Assembly (NCBI GenBank): GCA_030432655.1
Contig: JAUILA010000010.1
Span: forward strand, 1 to 64,000
DNA length: 64,000 nucleotides
Reading direction: 5' to 3'
Source: Bacteroidia bacterium
GTDB lineage: Bacteria > Bacteroidota > Bacteroidia > Cytophagales > Cyclobacteriaceae
The notes under the pieces were generated by a model. That model saw only the letters and a list, made by a program, of their open reading frames with translations. It ran no database searches and was not told where the DNA came from. Shown in pieces: positions 17,367-26,808 of this stretch (its first letter is position 1; each line of letters starts with the position of its first letter). The position numbers and the translations under genes are program-made.

Positions 17367-18671
17367 TTGACTATTCCAAGAAAATATCATAAATCCTATT
17401 TGCAGTCACTGGATAGTGATTTCAGGCGTAAGCTGCTTAGCTGGTTGTGGGATCAGGAATACGCCGCGCTTTACGAATCAAACCGGATCAGCTTTCCTTT
17501 CGGCGCATTTCCTACCATGGCCGGAGCCGGCAAGCGGTTGTTATTGTCAGATTCTCCTCCGGACAGCCTTGATGCATTGCGCAAAGCCCATGAGCAGCAC
17601 CAGGATATGTTTATGGGGTACCTGGGGTATGACCTCAAAAATCAGCTGGAAGACCTGCAGAGCCGGCATCCGGACCCGGCCGGATTTCCAGACACCTGTT
17701 TCTTCATTCCCGAACATATATTGATTTTTGAAAATGACCGGCTGAGTATTTATTCGGATTCGGATCCTGACCGGGTGATGATGCAGATCATGAAAGCCAC
17801 TGTTGCAACGGCCGGAAAACCTGAGCCGGGCAAGCTGGTACAGGAAATCTCACGGGACAGTTACATAAAAAATGTCAATAAACTCCGGGAGCATATTATT
17901 GAAGGGGATATCTACGAGATCAATTACTGCCTGCATTATTCGCTGGAGAATAATCATCAGCATCCGGCCGTATTGTATGAGCGGCTCACGGCTTCCTCTC
18001 CTATGCCGTTTTCCTGCTTTATGAGATTGGGTGACCTGTACCTCGTGTGTGCTTCTCCTGAACGGTTTCTTCGCAAGGAAGGTCAAAAGCTGATTTCGCA
18101 ACCGATCAAAGGAACGGCCAGAAGAAGCCAGGACCCCCTCGAAGATCAGCAGATACGACGAAAGCTACGGTATAATGAAAAGGAACAGGCCGAAAACATG
18201 ATGATCGTTGACCTGGTCCGCAATGATCTCGCCCGCAGTTCGGGAACCGGCACGGTACAGGTGGAGGAAATGTACGGCATCTATTCTTTTGCCTACCTGC
18301 ACCAGATGATCTCTACTGTCACTTCGAGTCTGAAGCCGGATACACCGTTTTCTGATGCAATCAGACATGCGTTTCCAATGGGGAGCATGACCGGCGCTCC
18401 AAAAGTGAAGGTAATGGAACTGACCGAACAGTATGAAGACAAACGCCGCGGAATCTATTCAGGAGCTGCCGGATTCATTGATCCCCAGGGTGATTTTGAT
18501 TTTAACGTGGTAATCCGCAGCCTCTTTGGAAATCTGTCGAACAACGCCCTGCGGTTTTCCGTAGGCAGTGCGATTACCTACGATGCGGTAGCCGAACTCG
18601 AATACGAAGAGTGCCTTCTGAAAGCCAGCGCCATCCTTAAGATTCTCCGGGACCTGGGCATGATCGATTAA
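17367..18671 (+). CDS. pabB: Aminodeoxychorismate synthase component I
   Basis: 434 residues; a chorismate-binding enzyme with the C-terminal catalytic domain from about 165. The motif PIKGT (246-250) carries the lysine that marks PabB rather than the PIAGT of anthranilate synthase. Other signatures are GDIYEINYC, MIVDLVRNDL, FPMGSMTGAPK and GAAGFID. It makes 4-amino-4-deoxychorismate for folate, normally with a glutamine amidotransferase that is not adjacent here. The frame begins with TTG at 17367 close behind the terminator; the next Met (residue 51) would remove conserved N-terminal sequence, so TTG is kept. Confidence 0.85.
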   Translation: MTIPRKYHKSYLQSLDSDFRRKLLSWLWDQEYAALYESNRISFPFGAFPTMAGAGKRLLLSDSPPDSLDALRKAHEQHQDMFMGYLGYDLKNQLEDLQSRHPDPAGFPDTCFFIPEHILIFENDRLSIYSDSDPDRVMMQIMKATVATAGKPEPGKLVQEISRDSYIKNVNKLREHIIEGDIYEINYCLHYSLENNHQHPAVLYERLTASSPMPFSCFMRLGDLYLVCASPERFLRKEGQKLISQPIKGTARRSQDPLEDQQIRRKLRYNEKEQAENMMIVDLVRNDLARSSGTGTVQVEEMYGIYSFAYLHQMISTVTSSLKPDTPFSDAIRHAFPMGSMTGAPKVKVMELTEQYEDKRRGIYSGAAGFIDPQGDFDFNVVIRSLFGNLSNNALRFSVGSAITYDAVAELEYEECLLKASAILKILRDLGMID

Positions 18672-18711
18672 AATTATACTGACATTATGTCACATTTACC
18701 TGGAAGAAACT

Positions 18712-18719
18712 TACCTTTG
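18712..18719 (+). promoter_or_regulatory. Possible -7 element before miaB
   Basis: TACCTTTG followed by C fits TAnnTTTGC, 25 nt before the miaB start. No clear TTTG is seen at -33. Confidence 0.4.
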
Positions 18720-18744
18720 CAAACCTATCGGATAAAAGCATCAT

Positions 18745-20202
18745 ATGAAGGATCTGATCACAGACATTGATATAGTAAAAGAGAAGGACCGTGAGGTTTG
18801 TGAAACGGTGAAGGTTTCTGAAAATGAGCACACCGGAAAGGAACGCAAACTTTATATCGAGAGCTACGGCTGCCAGATGAATTTCTCGGACAGTGAGATA
18901 GTAACCTCCATTCTAAAGGATAACGGGTTTGATACCACCTCGGAATTTGACCAGGCGGATGTGGTTCTTCTGAATACCTGTTCAATCCGTGAAAAAGCTG
19001 AACAAACTGTCAGGAACCGCCTTAAACAGTTTAACCGGGTTAAAGAGGATAAACCGGGGATGATCATTGGAGTCCTTGGCTGCATGGCGGAACGCCTGAA
19101 GAGCAAATTGCTTGAAGAAGAAAAGATCGTTGACCTGGTGGTCGGACCGGATGCTTATCGTGACCTTCCTTCCCTTGTTTCAAAGGTGGATGACGGTCAG
19201 AAGGCTGTAAACACTTTTCTCTCCCGGGAGGAGACCTATGCTGATATTAACCCGGTGCGGTTAAACAGTAACGGGGTCACCGCCTTCATATCCATTATGC
19301 GCGGATGCGACAACATGTGTTCTTTTTGCGTGGTCCCGTTTACACGCGGGCGGGAGCGCAGCCGTGACCCGTATTCCATCGTACGCGAAGCCCGGCTCCT
19401 GTTCGAACAGGGATTTCGCGAGGTGACATTACTCGGTCAAAACGTTGACTCTTACAAATGGTCTTCTGAGGAGAATAATAAGGCCCGTCTTGAGAAAACG
19501 GAGGTCAATGAGGTGGTCAACTTTGCCAACCTGCTGGAAATGGTTGCCCGCGTTCACCCTGACCTGCGTGTCAGATTCTCCACGTCACATCCAAAGGACA
19601 TTACAGATGAGGTCCTCTACACGATGAAGAAATACGAGAACATCTGCAAGTACATTCATCTGCCTGCCCAGTCGGGTAATACCCGGGTGCTGGAGCTCAT
19701 GAACCGTACTTATTCAAGGGAGTGGTATATCAACCGGGTAGACGCTATCCGGTCCATCCTGGGACAGGAATGCGGGATATCATCTGACATGATCACCGGG
19801 TTCTGTACCGAAACAGAAGAGGAGCATCAGGATACCCTGAGTCTGATGGACTATGTAAAGTATGATTTCTCCTACATGTTTTATTACAGTGAACGGCCAG
19901 GCACGCTGGCTGCCAAAAAATATGAAGACGATATTCCGCTGGATGTCAAAAAAAGGCGCTTGAGCGAAGTAATTTCGCGACAGCAGCAGCATTCACTTGA
20001 ACGCAATAAGCTGAATCTTGGCAAAACTCAGAAGGTGCTGATTGAAGGGTTCAGTAAGCGCTCAGATGAACAGCTCCAGGGCAGGAATTCGGCCAATAAA
20101 GTCGTGGTCTTCCCCAGAGAAAATTACCGTAAAGGCCAGTACGTCCATGTGAAGATTGAGGATTGCACGCCAGCAACCTTGATCGGGACGGTCGTTGACT
20201 AA
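18745..20202 (+). CDS. miaB: tRNA-2-methylthio-N6-dimethylallyladenosine synthase
   Basis: 485 residues. The N-terminal UPF0004 domain has the three cluster cysteines Cys43 (YGCQMN), Cys79 (NTCSIRE) and Cys113 (LGCMAE). The radical-SAM motif CDNMCSFC supplies Cys188, Cys192 and Cys195. A TRAM domain closes the protein ([19 protein letters not shown]). It methylthiolates i6A37 in tRNAs reading UNN codons. It starts a run miaB - sigma-54 activator - lptE with very short gaps, a gene order seen in related Bacteroidota. Confidence 0.97.
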   Translation: MKDLITDIDIVKEKDREVCETVKVSENEHTGKERKLYIESYGCQMNFSDSEIVTSILKDNGFDTTSEFDQADVVLLNTCSIREKAEQTVRNRLKQFNRVKEDKPGMIIGVLGCMAERLKSKLLEEEKIVDLVVGPDAYRDLPSLVSKVDDGQKAVNTFLSREETYADINPVRLNSNGVTAFISIMRGCDNMCSFCVVPFTRGRERSRDPYSIVREARLLFEQGFREVTLLGQNVDSYKWSSEENNKARLEKTEVNEVVNFANLLEMVARVHPDLRVRFSTSHPKDITDEVLYTMKKYENICKYIHLPAQSGNTRVLELMNRTYSREWYINRVDAIRSILGQECGISSDMITGFCTETEEEHQDTLSLMDYVKYDFSYMFYYSERPGTLAAKKYEDDIPLDVKKRRLSEVISRQQQHSLERNKLNLGKTQKVLIEGFSKRSDEQLQGRNSANKVVVFPRENYRKGQYVHVKIEDCTPATLIGTVVD

Positions 20203-20212
20203 AACCCAGAAC

Positions 20213-21481
20213 ATGGAAGAATCAGAATTACTACGGATCAAACAACGCTTCGGCATTATCGGGAACTCCGACCGGCTGAATCACGCGATCGCCGTGGCTG
20301 CACAGGTGGCTCCCACAGACATGTCGGTCCTGATTACCGGGGAAAGCGGCAGCGGGAAAGAATCATTCTCCAAGATCATCCATCATCTGAGTCCGCGTAA
20401 ACATAACCAGTTTATTGCCATCAACTGCGGGTCGATCCCGGAAGGAACTATCGACTCAGAGTTATTTGGCCATGAAAAAGGATCATTCACCGGCGCCCAT
20501 GAAGCTCGCAAAGGGTATTTTGAAGTAACGAACGGGGGCACCATATTCCTTGATGAAATAGGTGAAATGCCATTAGGCACGCAGGCACGCCTGCTTCGGG
20601 TGCTGGAGAATGGAGAATTCATAAAAGTAGGATCTTCCAAGGTACTTAAAACGGATGTGCGGGTAGTGGCCGCCACCAATATCAACCTGCAGCAATCCGT
20701 TGAAAACGGAAAGTTCCGGGAAGACCTTTATTACCGTTTAAGTACGGTGCCAATTTATGTACCTCCATTACGGGAGCGCGGGGAAGATGTCGAACTTCTA
20801 TTCCGCAAATTTGCTTCCGATTTCGCGGAAAAATATCACGTTAAACCGGTAAGTCTGACCGACGACGCGAAAGCGGTACTGATGAACTACCGGTTCCCGG
20901 GAAACATACGGCAGCTGAAAAACCTGGTCGAACAGATTTCTGTGCTCTCCACGGATGATAAAACGATTACTGGTGAGAAACTGCGTGAGTACCTGCCTCC
21001 AGAACCAAATTCGCTTCCTGCGCTCTATAAAAAGGAGTCTGAAGCCTCCGGGATATCCGAACGGGATCTCCTGTACAAAGTCCTCTTTGACATGAAGAAG
21101 GACATGAATGATCTCAAAAAGTTTGTGCTGGAAGCGTTGCAGACAGAAGGGCCCAACCACCAGATCATTAAGGAACACAGCGAGTTGTTTGAGGATATTG
21201 ATAAGGCGGTCGAGCAGCCTCAGGGGCCATCGTCGCCTGTTCTGCTGAATATCGATCATTCCGACAATGACAGCTACGAAGAGACGGATGAAGATGTTCA
21301 GGACATTCCGCATGAAACCGAAGAAGACGAATCACTGAGCCTTGAAAAAAAGGAAAAAGAACTCATTATCAAGGCACTCAAAAAGAATAATAATAAGCGG
21401 AAATATGCGGCACGGGATTTGGGGATCTCTGAGCGGACACTTTACAGAAAGATCAAGCAATATGAGCTGGAAGAACTTTAG
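20213..21481 (+). CDS. Sigma-54-dependent activator lacking a receiver domain
   Basis: 422 residues from the ATG at 20213; the frame extends six codons upstream to a TTG overlapping the miaB stop, a less likely start. It begins straight with the AAA+ domain: Walker A GESGSGKE (43-50), the sigma-54 contact loop as GSFTGA (90-95, Ser in place of Ala) and Walker B FLDEIGE (112-118). A Fis-type helix-turn-helix is at the C-terminus (KKNNNKRKYAARDLGISERTLYRKI). Between them is an acidic, coiled linker (about 280-375). With no receiver or sensor domain, control must come from expression level or a partner. The gene overlaps lptE by 20 nt. Confidence 0.93.
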   Translation: MEESELLRIKQRFGIIGNSDRLNHAIAVAAQVAPTDMSVLITGESGSGKESFSKIIHHLSPRKHNQFIAINCGSIPEGTIDSELFGHEKGSFTGAHEARKGYFEVTNGGTIFLDEIGEMPLGTQARLLRVLENGEFIKVGSSKVLKTDVRVVAATNINLQQSVENGKFREDLYYRLSTVPIYVPPLRERGEDVELLFRKFASDFAEKYHVKPVSLTDDAKAVLMNYRFPGNIRQLKNLVEQISVLSTDDKTITGEKLREYLPPEPNSLPALYKKESEASGISERDLLYKVLFDMKKDMNDLKKFVLEALQTEGPNHQIIKEHSELFEDIDKAVEQPQGPSSPVLLNIDHSDNDSYEETDEDVQDIPHETEEDESLSLEKKEKELIIKALKKNNNKRKYAARDLGISERTLYRKIKQYELEEL

Positions 21482-21992
21482 CATTAACCTGCTGCTGATC
21501 CTTGTCTGCGTAATTTTTGCCACCGGCTGCGGGGTCTACAGCTTCAGCGGTGTGAACATTACCGCCGAAACGATCACCATCCGCGATTTCTACAATGACG
21601 CAGACAACGGCCCGCCGGACCTTGCCCAGCGTTTTTCAAACCAGATCAAGGATTATTACCAGCGAAACACCAACCTTGCGCTTGTCAATGAAGGAGGCGA
21701 ACTGATCATTGAAGGGGTGGTTGTAGGGTACAGGCTGACACCTGTGTCTCCCCAGGCAACCAATCCGGATGAAGGAGCCGACCTCTCTGCCCTTACCCGG
21801 CTGACCATTACGGTACAGGCCAGTTATACCAACCTGGAAGATGATCAGTTTGATTTTGAAAACAGGAGTTTTTCATTCTATTCAGACTTCAATAGTGATC
21901 AAAATCTTACAGCCGTGGAGAATCAATTGATTGAAGAGATTTACGACCAAATAATTTTGGATATATTCAACGCGTCGGTTGCCAATTGGTGA
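21462..21992 (+). CDS. lptE: LptE-like LPS-assembly lipoprotein
   Basis: 176 residues. The leader ends in the lipobox ATGC with Cys23 as the lipid site; the mature part starts GVYSFSGVNI, as in Bacteroidota LptE. The remainder (EGGELIIEGVVVGYRLTPVSPQ; LTRLTITVQASYTNL; VENQLIEEIYDQIILDIF) matches the small alpha/beta LptE fold, which plugs the LptD barrel in the outer membrane. The frame reaches back to 21342, but only the ATG at 21462 gives a leader. The start lies inside the end of the sigma-54 activator gene, so coupling is likely. Confidence 0.85.
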   Translation: MSWKNFSINLLLILVCVIFATGCGVYSFSGVNITAETITIRDFYNDADNGPPDLAQRFSNQIKDYYQRNTNLALVNEGGELIIEGVVVGYRLTPVSPQATNPDEGADLSALTRLTITVQASYTNLEDDQFDFENRSFSFYSDFNSDQNLTAVENQLIEEIYDQIILDIFNASVANW

Positions 21993-22041
21993 AAATTGGT
22001 ATACTTTTACTTAGTACGCTATATCAGAAAACCCCTTTGCT

Positions 22042-23325
22042 TTGAGTAAACAGAAGTTTAATAAGATCGTACAAAACTATATTAATGTATCTGGCGAGGA
22101 CAGGAAGAAACTTGAAAAACTCGCTTCAGATTATCCTTATTCCCAGGTTCTGCACACCCTGGTCGCTAAAGCTCACAACGATGCAAAGACGGATAAGAAA
22201 CAGGAAACCCTGCACTTCGCCGCAATGTATGCCACAGACAGGGGTATTTTAAAAGACATTATCCGCAAAGCACCTGCACCGGCAGATACCGCCTCCGGCG
22301 AGAATGAAATTCTTACTGATCTGGAGGAATTAAAAAAGAATCGCGAGGCATATGAAAAGATGATTGCGGATGACGATGAGAAACCCGCAACAACCCGGAG
22401 CACAAGCAAACCTGCCGCTTCTGTAAAAACGAAAGAAGATACCACTCCGGCCCCTGAGAAAAAGACCACAACCAGGAAAAAATCAACACCGGCTACCCGG
22501 GCTGAAACATCCAAGACTTCGGCATCAAAAGCTTCCGCATCCAGGACTTCTGATTCAAAAAAGCCTGCTTCCCCCAAATCTTCGGGGTCGAAAGCCAAAG
22601 CTTCAACTGGTTCGGCCACTGCAAAAAAAACCACGGCCAAGTCACAGGCCGATAAGAAACCGGCTGCAAAAAAACAGGCCTCCACTGCTAAAAAATCATC
22701 TGCAGCCACTGCTAAGAAAACAACTGCTTCAGCGGCAAAGAAATCATCCGCCTCAGCAACAAAGAAATCAACTGCTTCAGCTTCAAAAAAACCATCCGCT
22801 GCAACGGCAAAATCTACCCGGACACGAAAGTCACCATCAACGAAGTCCGCAGCTTCCAAAGGAAGCAAGGCTGAATCAACCACATCTGCGAAGTCAAAAG
22901 CGGGGGGAAGTAAAACTTCCACGTCTAAAAAGACGACTAAATCACCGGCTGCCGGTTCAGCTAAAAAAAAAACGCCCGTAAGTAAGACGGCAGGAAAAAA
23001 AGCGACGGATAAAGCAGCCAGTAAAAAAAAACCGGCGGGTAAAAAGGGCAAAGGGGAAGATCCTGACAAACTGATCGAGGATTTTATTCGCAAGGAACCC
23101 AGCATGATTGCAAGGCCCGTTCAATTCTCCCCCAACCAGGAAGACCTCTCCATTGACAGTACAACGCCGAGGGAAGACCTGATAAGCGAAAACCTTGCCC
23201 TCATAATGCTCAACCAGGGAAAGAAGGATAAGGCCGTGGAGATTTATAAAAAATTAATTTGGAAGTTTCCTCAAAAAAAGGCTTACTTTGCAGCGCGAAT
23301 AGAAGAATTGACTAATAAGGGTTAA
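22042..23325 (+). CDS. Lys/Ala/Ser/Thr-rich protein with TPR-like ends (function unknown)
   Basis: 427 residues beginning with TTG at 22042. Residues 1-95 are helical (FNKIVQNYINVSGEDRKKLEKLASDYPYS), and the last ~65 residues include a TPR-like helix pair (LALIMLNQGKKDKAVEIYKKLIWKFPQKKAYFAARIEEL). Between about 110 and 345 is a low-complexity stretch of Lys, Ala, Ser, Thr and Pro (SAAKKSSASATKKSTAS) like the tails of histone H1 or AlgP-type proteins. The stretch is probably disordered and strongly basic. It lies 49 nt after lptE and 3 nt before secG. I do not know its function; nucleic-acid or envelope binding is possible. Confidence 0.8.
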   Translation: MSKQKFNKIVQNYINVSGEDRKKLEKLASDYPYSQVLHTLVAKAHNDAKTDKKQETLHFAAMYATDRGILKDIIRKAPAPADTASGENEILTDLEELKKNREAYEKMIADDDEKPATTRSTSKPAASVKTKEDTTPAPEKKTTTRKKSTPATRAETSKTSASKASASRTSDSKKPASPKSSGSKAKASTGSATAKKTTAKSQADKKPAAKKQASTAKKSSAATAKKTTASAAKKSSASATKKSTASASKKPSAATAKSTRTRKSPSTKSAASKGSKAESTTSAKSKAGGSKTSTSKKTTKSPAAGSAKKKTPVSKTAGKKATDKAASKKKPAGKKGKGEDPDKLIEDFIRKEPSMIARPVQFSPNQEDLSIDSTTPREDLISENLALIMLNQGKKDKAVEIYKKLIWKFPQKKAYFAARIEELTNKG

Positions 23326-23328
23326 GGG

Positions 23329-23715
23329 ATGTTATTTACAATTATTTTAAGTCTGGTAATTCTGGTGGCCATTTTACTGATCCTCGTGATCCTGGCCCAA
23401 AACTCCAAAGGCGGAGGACTGTCCAGCCAGTTTGGCGGATCAGGTGCCAGCAATATGATCGGAGTGAAGAAAACAGGTGATCTGCTGGAAAACCTGACGT
23501 GGGGACTTGTAATAGCCATGTTCGTATTGGTTCTGAGTTCAAGCTTCCTGCTTGACGAAGGCACTTCACAAACTGACGAATTTCAGGATTGGGCCAATGA
23601 GTCTAATGTAATTCCTCCCTCCACGCTCGACCTGGAAGGAACCGAGCCGGCAGATGGAGCAGGGGAAACGCAGGGAATTGAGGGACTGGAAGCAGCACCT
23701 GATTCGATCAATTAA
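23329..23715 (+). CDS. secG: Protein translocase subunit SecG
   Basis: 128 residues with two membrane helices (LFTIILSLVILVAILLILVILAQ and WGLVIAMFVLVLSSSFLL) flanking the SecG signature QNSKGGGLSSQFGGSGASNMIGVKK. An acidic, probably disordered tail of about 50 residues follows. SecG assists SecYE in protein export. It begins 3 nt after the preceding gene and is followed by a strong terminator. Confidence 0.95.
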   Translation: MLFTIILSLVILVAILLILVILAQNSKGGGLSSQFGGSGASNMIGVKKTGDLLENLTWGLVIAMFVLVLSSSFLLDEGTSQTDEFQDWANESNVIPPSTLDLEGTEPADGAGETQGIEGLEAAPDSIN

Positions 23716-23737
23716 AACCTGCTACATTTAAAACGTT

Positions 23738-23762
23738 AACCCCGGGAGACCGGGGTTTTTTG
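23738..23762 (+). terminator. Rho-independent terminator after secG
   Basis: Perfect 8-bp stem AACCCCGG/CCGGGGTT with GAGA loop (23738-23757), running into a T tract to 23762. It also lies at the end of the convergent gene that stops at 23766. Confidence 0.9.
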
Positions 23763-23765
23763 TTT

Positions 23766-24482
23766 TCAGGTGTGGCTGCTTACGTACTGCACCAGCATTC
23801 TCCGGGCAACCGGGATCAGGGTCGGTTCGTCCGGAAAAGACATTTTTGTACTGATCAGGAATGTAGCCGGATTGGGCAAGTCAGGCATACTGCGTGTCAG
23901 GTCACGCTTGATATTCTCATAGGATTCACCTACCCTCTTTTGCACAGTTGACAGGTGGGTGGAATGGATCCCGCGCATCAGCTCTTTAAAATGTTCAAAA
24001 ACAGTAATCTGGTACCTGTGAATCTGGACATCAACACCCTTGTGACCGGACACAAAAAAATATCCCTCACGCGCGTACAGCGGCATGACACCGATGGGGG
24101 CAAGTTCACATTGCTTCTCCACGAAATCATAGAGCTCCTTTCCCTCATTCAGTCGTTCACGCATCCTGGGCAGGGCAAATTCCACAATTTCGGCTATGGA
24201 TTCCATTACCTCGTCGTCTTCAATAACTTTCCTGAACTGAAGGGTAAAATTGGTTACATCCACCCCGTCAAGTTTTTCCGGGAACGTATCAGACAAACTT
24301 TCCTTTTTTTCCAGTATGCTGGTCAGGTTCCGGTAATGACGCACCAGATCTCCCAGTGAAGGATATAATTCAACTTTTTGAAAAGCCCCGGAGACATGCT
24401 GAAGATACGCCAGCAGCACATACTTCTTGTACTCAAAATCGACCCATCCGTCGGTAAGCCAATTGTCATTTAATTGATTCAT
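23766..24482 (-). CDS. Conserved-looking cytosolic protein of unknown function
   Basis: 238 residues with no signal peptide or membrane helix. It looks mainly helical, with an aromatic-rich start (NQLNDNWLTDGWVDFEYKKYVLLAYLQHVSGAF) and a segment LAPIGVMPLYAREGYFFVSGHKGVDVQIHRYQ that may be beta-rich. No family or catalytic motif is recognised. It is the only minus-strand gene between secG and groES and is convergent with secG. Confidence 0.75.
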   Translation of the reverse strand: MNQLNDNWLTDGWVDFEYKKYVLLAYLQHVSGAFQKVELYPSLGDLVRHYRNLTSILEKKESLSDTFPEKLDGVDVTNFTLQFRKVIEDDEVMESIAEIVEFALPRMRERLNEGKELYDFVEKQCELAPIGVMPLYAREGYFFVSGHKGVDVQIHRYQITVFEHFKELMRGIHSTHLSTVQKRVGESYENIKRDLTRSMPDLPNPATFLISTKMSFPDEPTLIPVARRMLVQYVSSHT

Positions 24483-24638
24483 CTGTCAGGTAGTTTACTC
24501 ATTTAATATAGGAACTGACAGCGATTAAGGCAAGACTGACAAATTGCCATGTAATGAAAAATGAAAAATTGTCACACATCCCTGCCATTTTCGTTGTACC
24601 ATGGCCAAAATCCTGAAAAAATGTCCATAAGCTGAATT

Positions 24639-24654
24639 TGGCACAAAAGGTGCA
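24639..24654 (+). promoter_or_regulatory. Sigma-54-like promoter before groES
   Basis: TGGCAC (24639-24644), five bases, then GTGCA (24650-24654) matches the -24/-12 consensus TGGCAC-N5-TTGCA with one mismatch. GG and GC have the required spacing. Transcription would begin near 24665, about 40 nt before groES. No CIRCE element was found here. A sigma-54 activator gene lies 3 kb upstream. A chance match is possible. Confidence 0.5.
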
Positions 24655-24704
24655 GAATGGTGGAGGAACACTTTTGATCAAATTAAACTTAAAAATTATA
24701 GACA

Positions 24705-24983
24705 ATGTCCAAATTAACGATCAAACCTCTTGCAGACAGAGTTCTTGTTGAATCTGCTGCAGCTGAAGAAAAAACAGCTTCAGGGATCATCATACCTGAT
24801 ACAGCCAAGGAAAAGCCCCAGCGCGGCAAAGTAGTTGCTGTCGGCACAGGTAAAAAAGATGAGCCTTTGACTGTAAAGGCAGGTGACGATGTTCTTTATG
24901 GAAAATATGCAGGAACAGAGATCACTATTGATGGGAAAGAATACCTCATCATGCGCGAATCTGACATTTTTGCAATTCTCTAA
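24705..24983 (+). CDS. groES: Co-chaperonin GroES
   Basis: 92 residues covering the whole GroES fold: [10 protein letters not shown] at the N-terminus, the mobile loop [28 protein letters not shown] and the C-terminal [33 protein letters not shown]. It forms the seven-membered lid of the GroEL chamber. GroEL follows after 37 nt, giving the standard groESL operon. Confidence 0.98.
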   Translation: MSKLTIKPLADRVLVESAAAEEKTASGIIIPDTAKEKPQRGKVVAVGTGKKDEPLTVKAGDDVLYGKYAGTEITIDGKEYLIMRESDIFAIL

Positions 24984-24990
24984 ACTCTGA

Positions 24991-26652
<1,662 letters not shown>

Positions 26653-26660
26653 TAAAAAAA

Positions 26661-26685
26661 GGCCGGAAAACACCGGCCTTTTTTT
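26661..26685 (+). terminator. Rho-independent terminator of groESL
   Basis: 6-bp GC stem GGCCGG/CCGGCC with a 6-nt loop (26661-26678) and a run of seven T residues. Confidence 0.9.
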
Positions 26686-26701
26686 ACAGAAACAAAATCA
26701 G

Positions 26702-26808
26702 AATGGGAATGAGAATGAAAGATCTTATTCCCATTTTATTTTTTCACATTCACTCCCTCTCCCTCTCCTTCTCCTCCATTTCTCTTTCTCTTTCTCTTTC
26801 TGTTTCTG
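26702..26808. repeat. Inverted repeat and pyrimidine tract downstream of the POT transporter gene
   Basis: AATGGGAAT (26702-26710) and ATTCCCATT (26727-26735) are perfect inverted arms around 16 nt. From about 26752 to 26808 the plus strand is almost all C and T, made of CTCCCT/CTTTCT-like units with a single CA in the middle. On the minus strand this is a purine-rich 3' UTR directly after the POT stop. It may act as a transcript end or be a slippage-prone repeat; no coding frame is evident. Confidence 0.5.

Noticed and set aside
22173-23105. Long open frame of 310 codons on the minus strand
   Set aside because: It is the antisense of the Lys/Ala-rich stretch; repeated AAA/GCx/TCx codons leave few stops on the other strand. 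Its Ala/Asp/Phe-rich product has no recognisable domain.
24537-24574. Inverted repeat TGACAAATT/AAATTGTCA before groES as an operator
   Set aside because: One arm base mismatches, the arms are 20 nt apart, and the spacing to the proposed promoter is large; too weak to list as a site.
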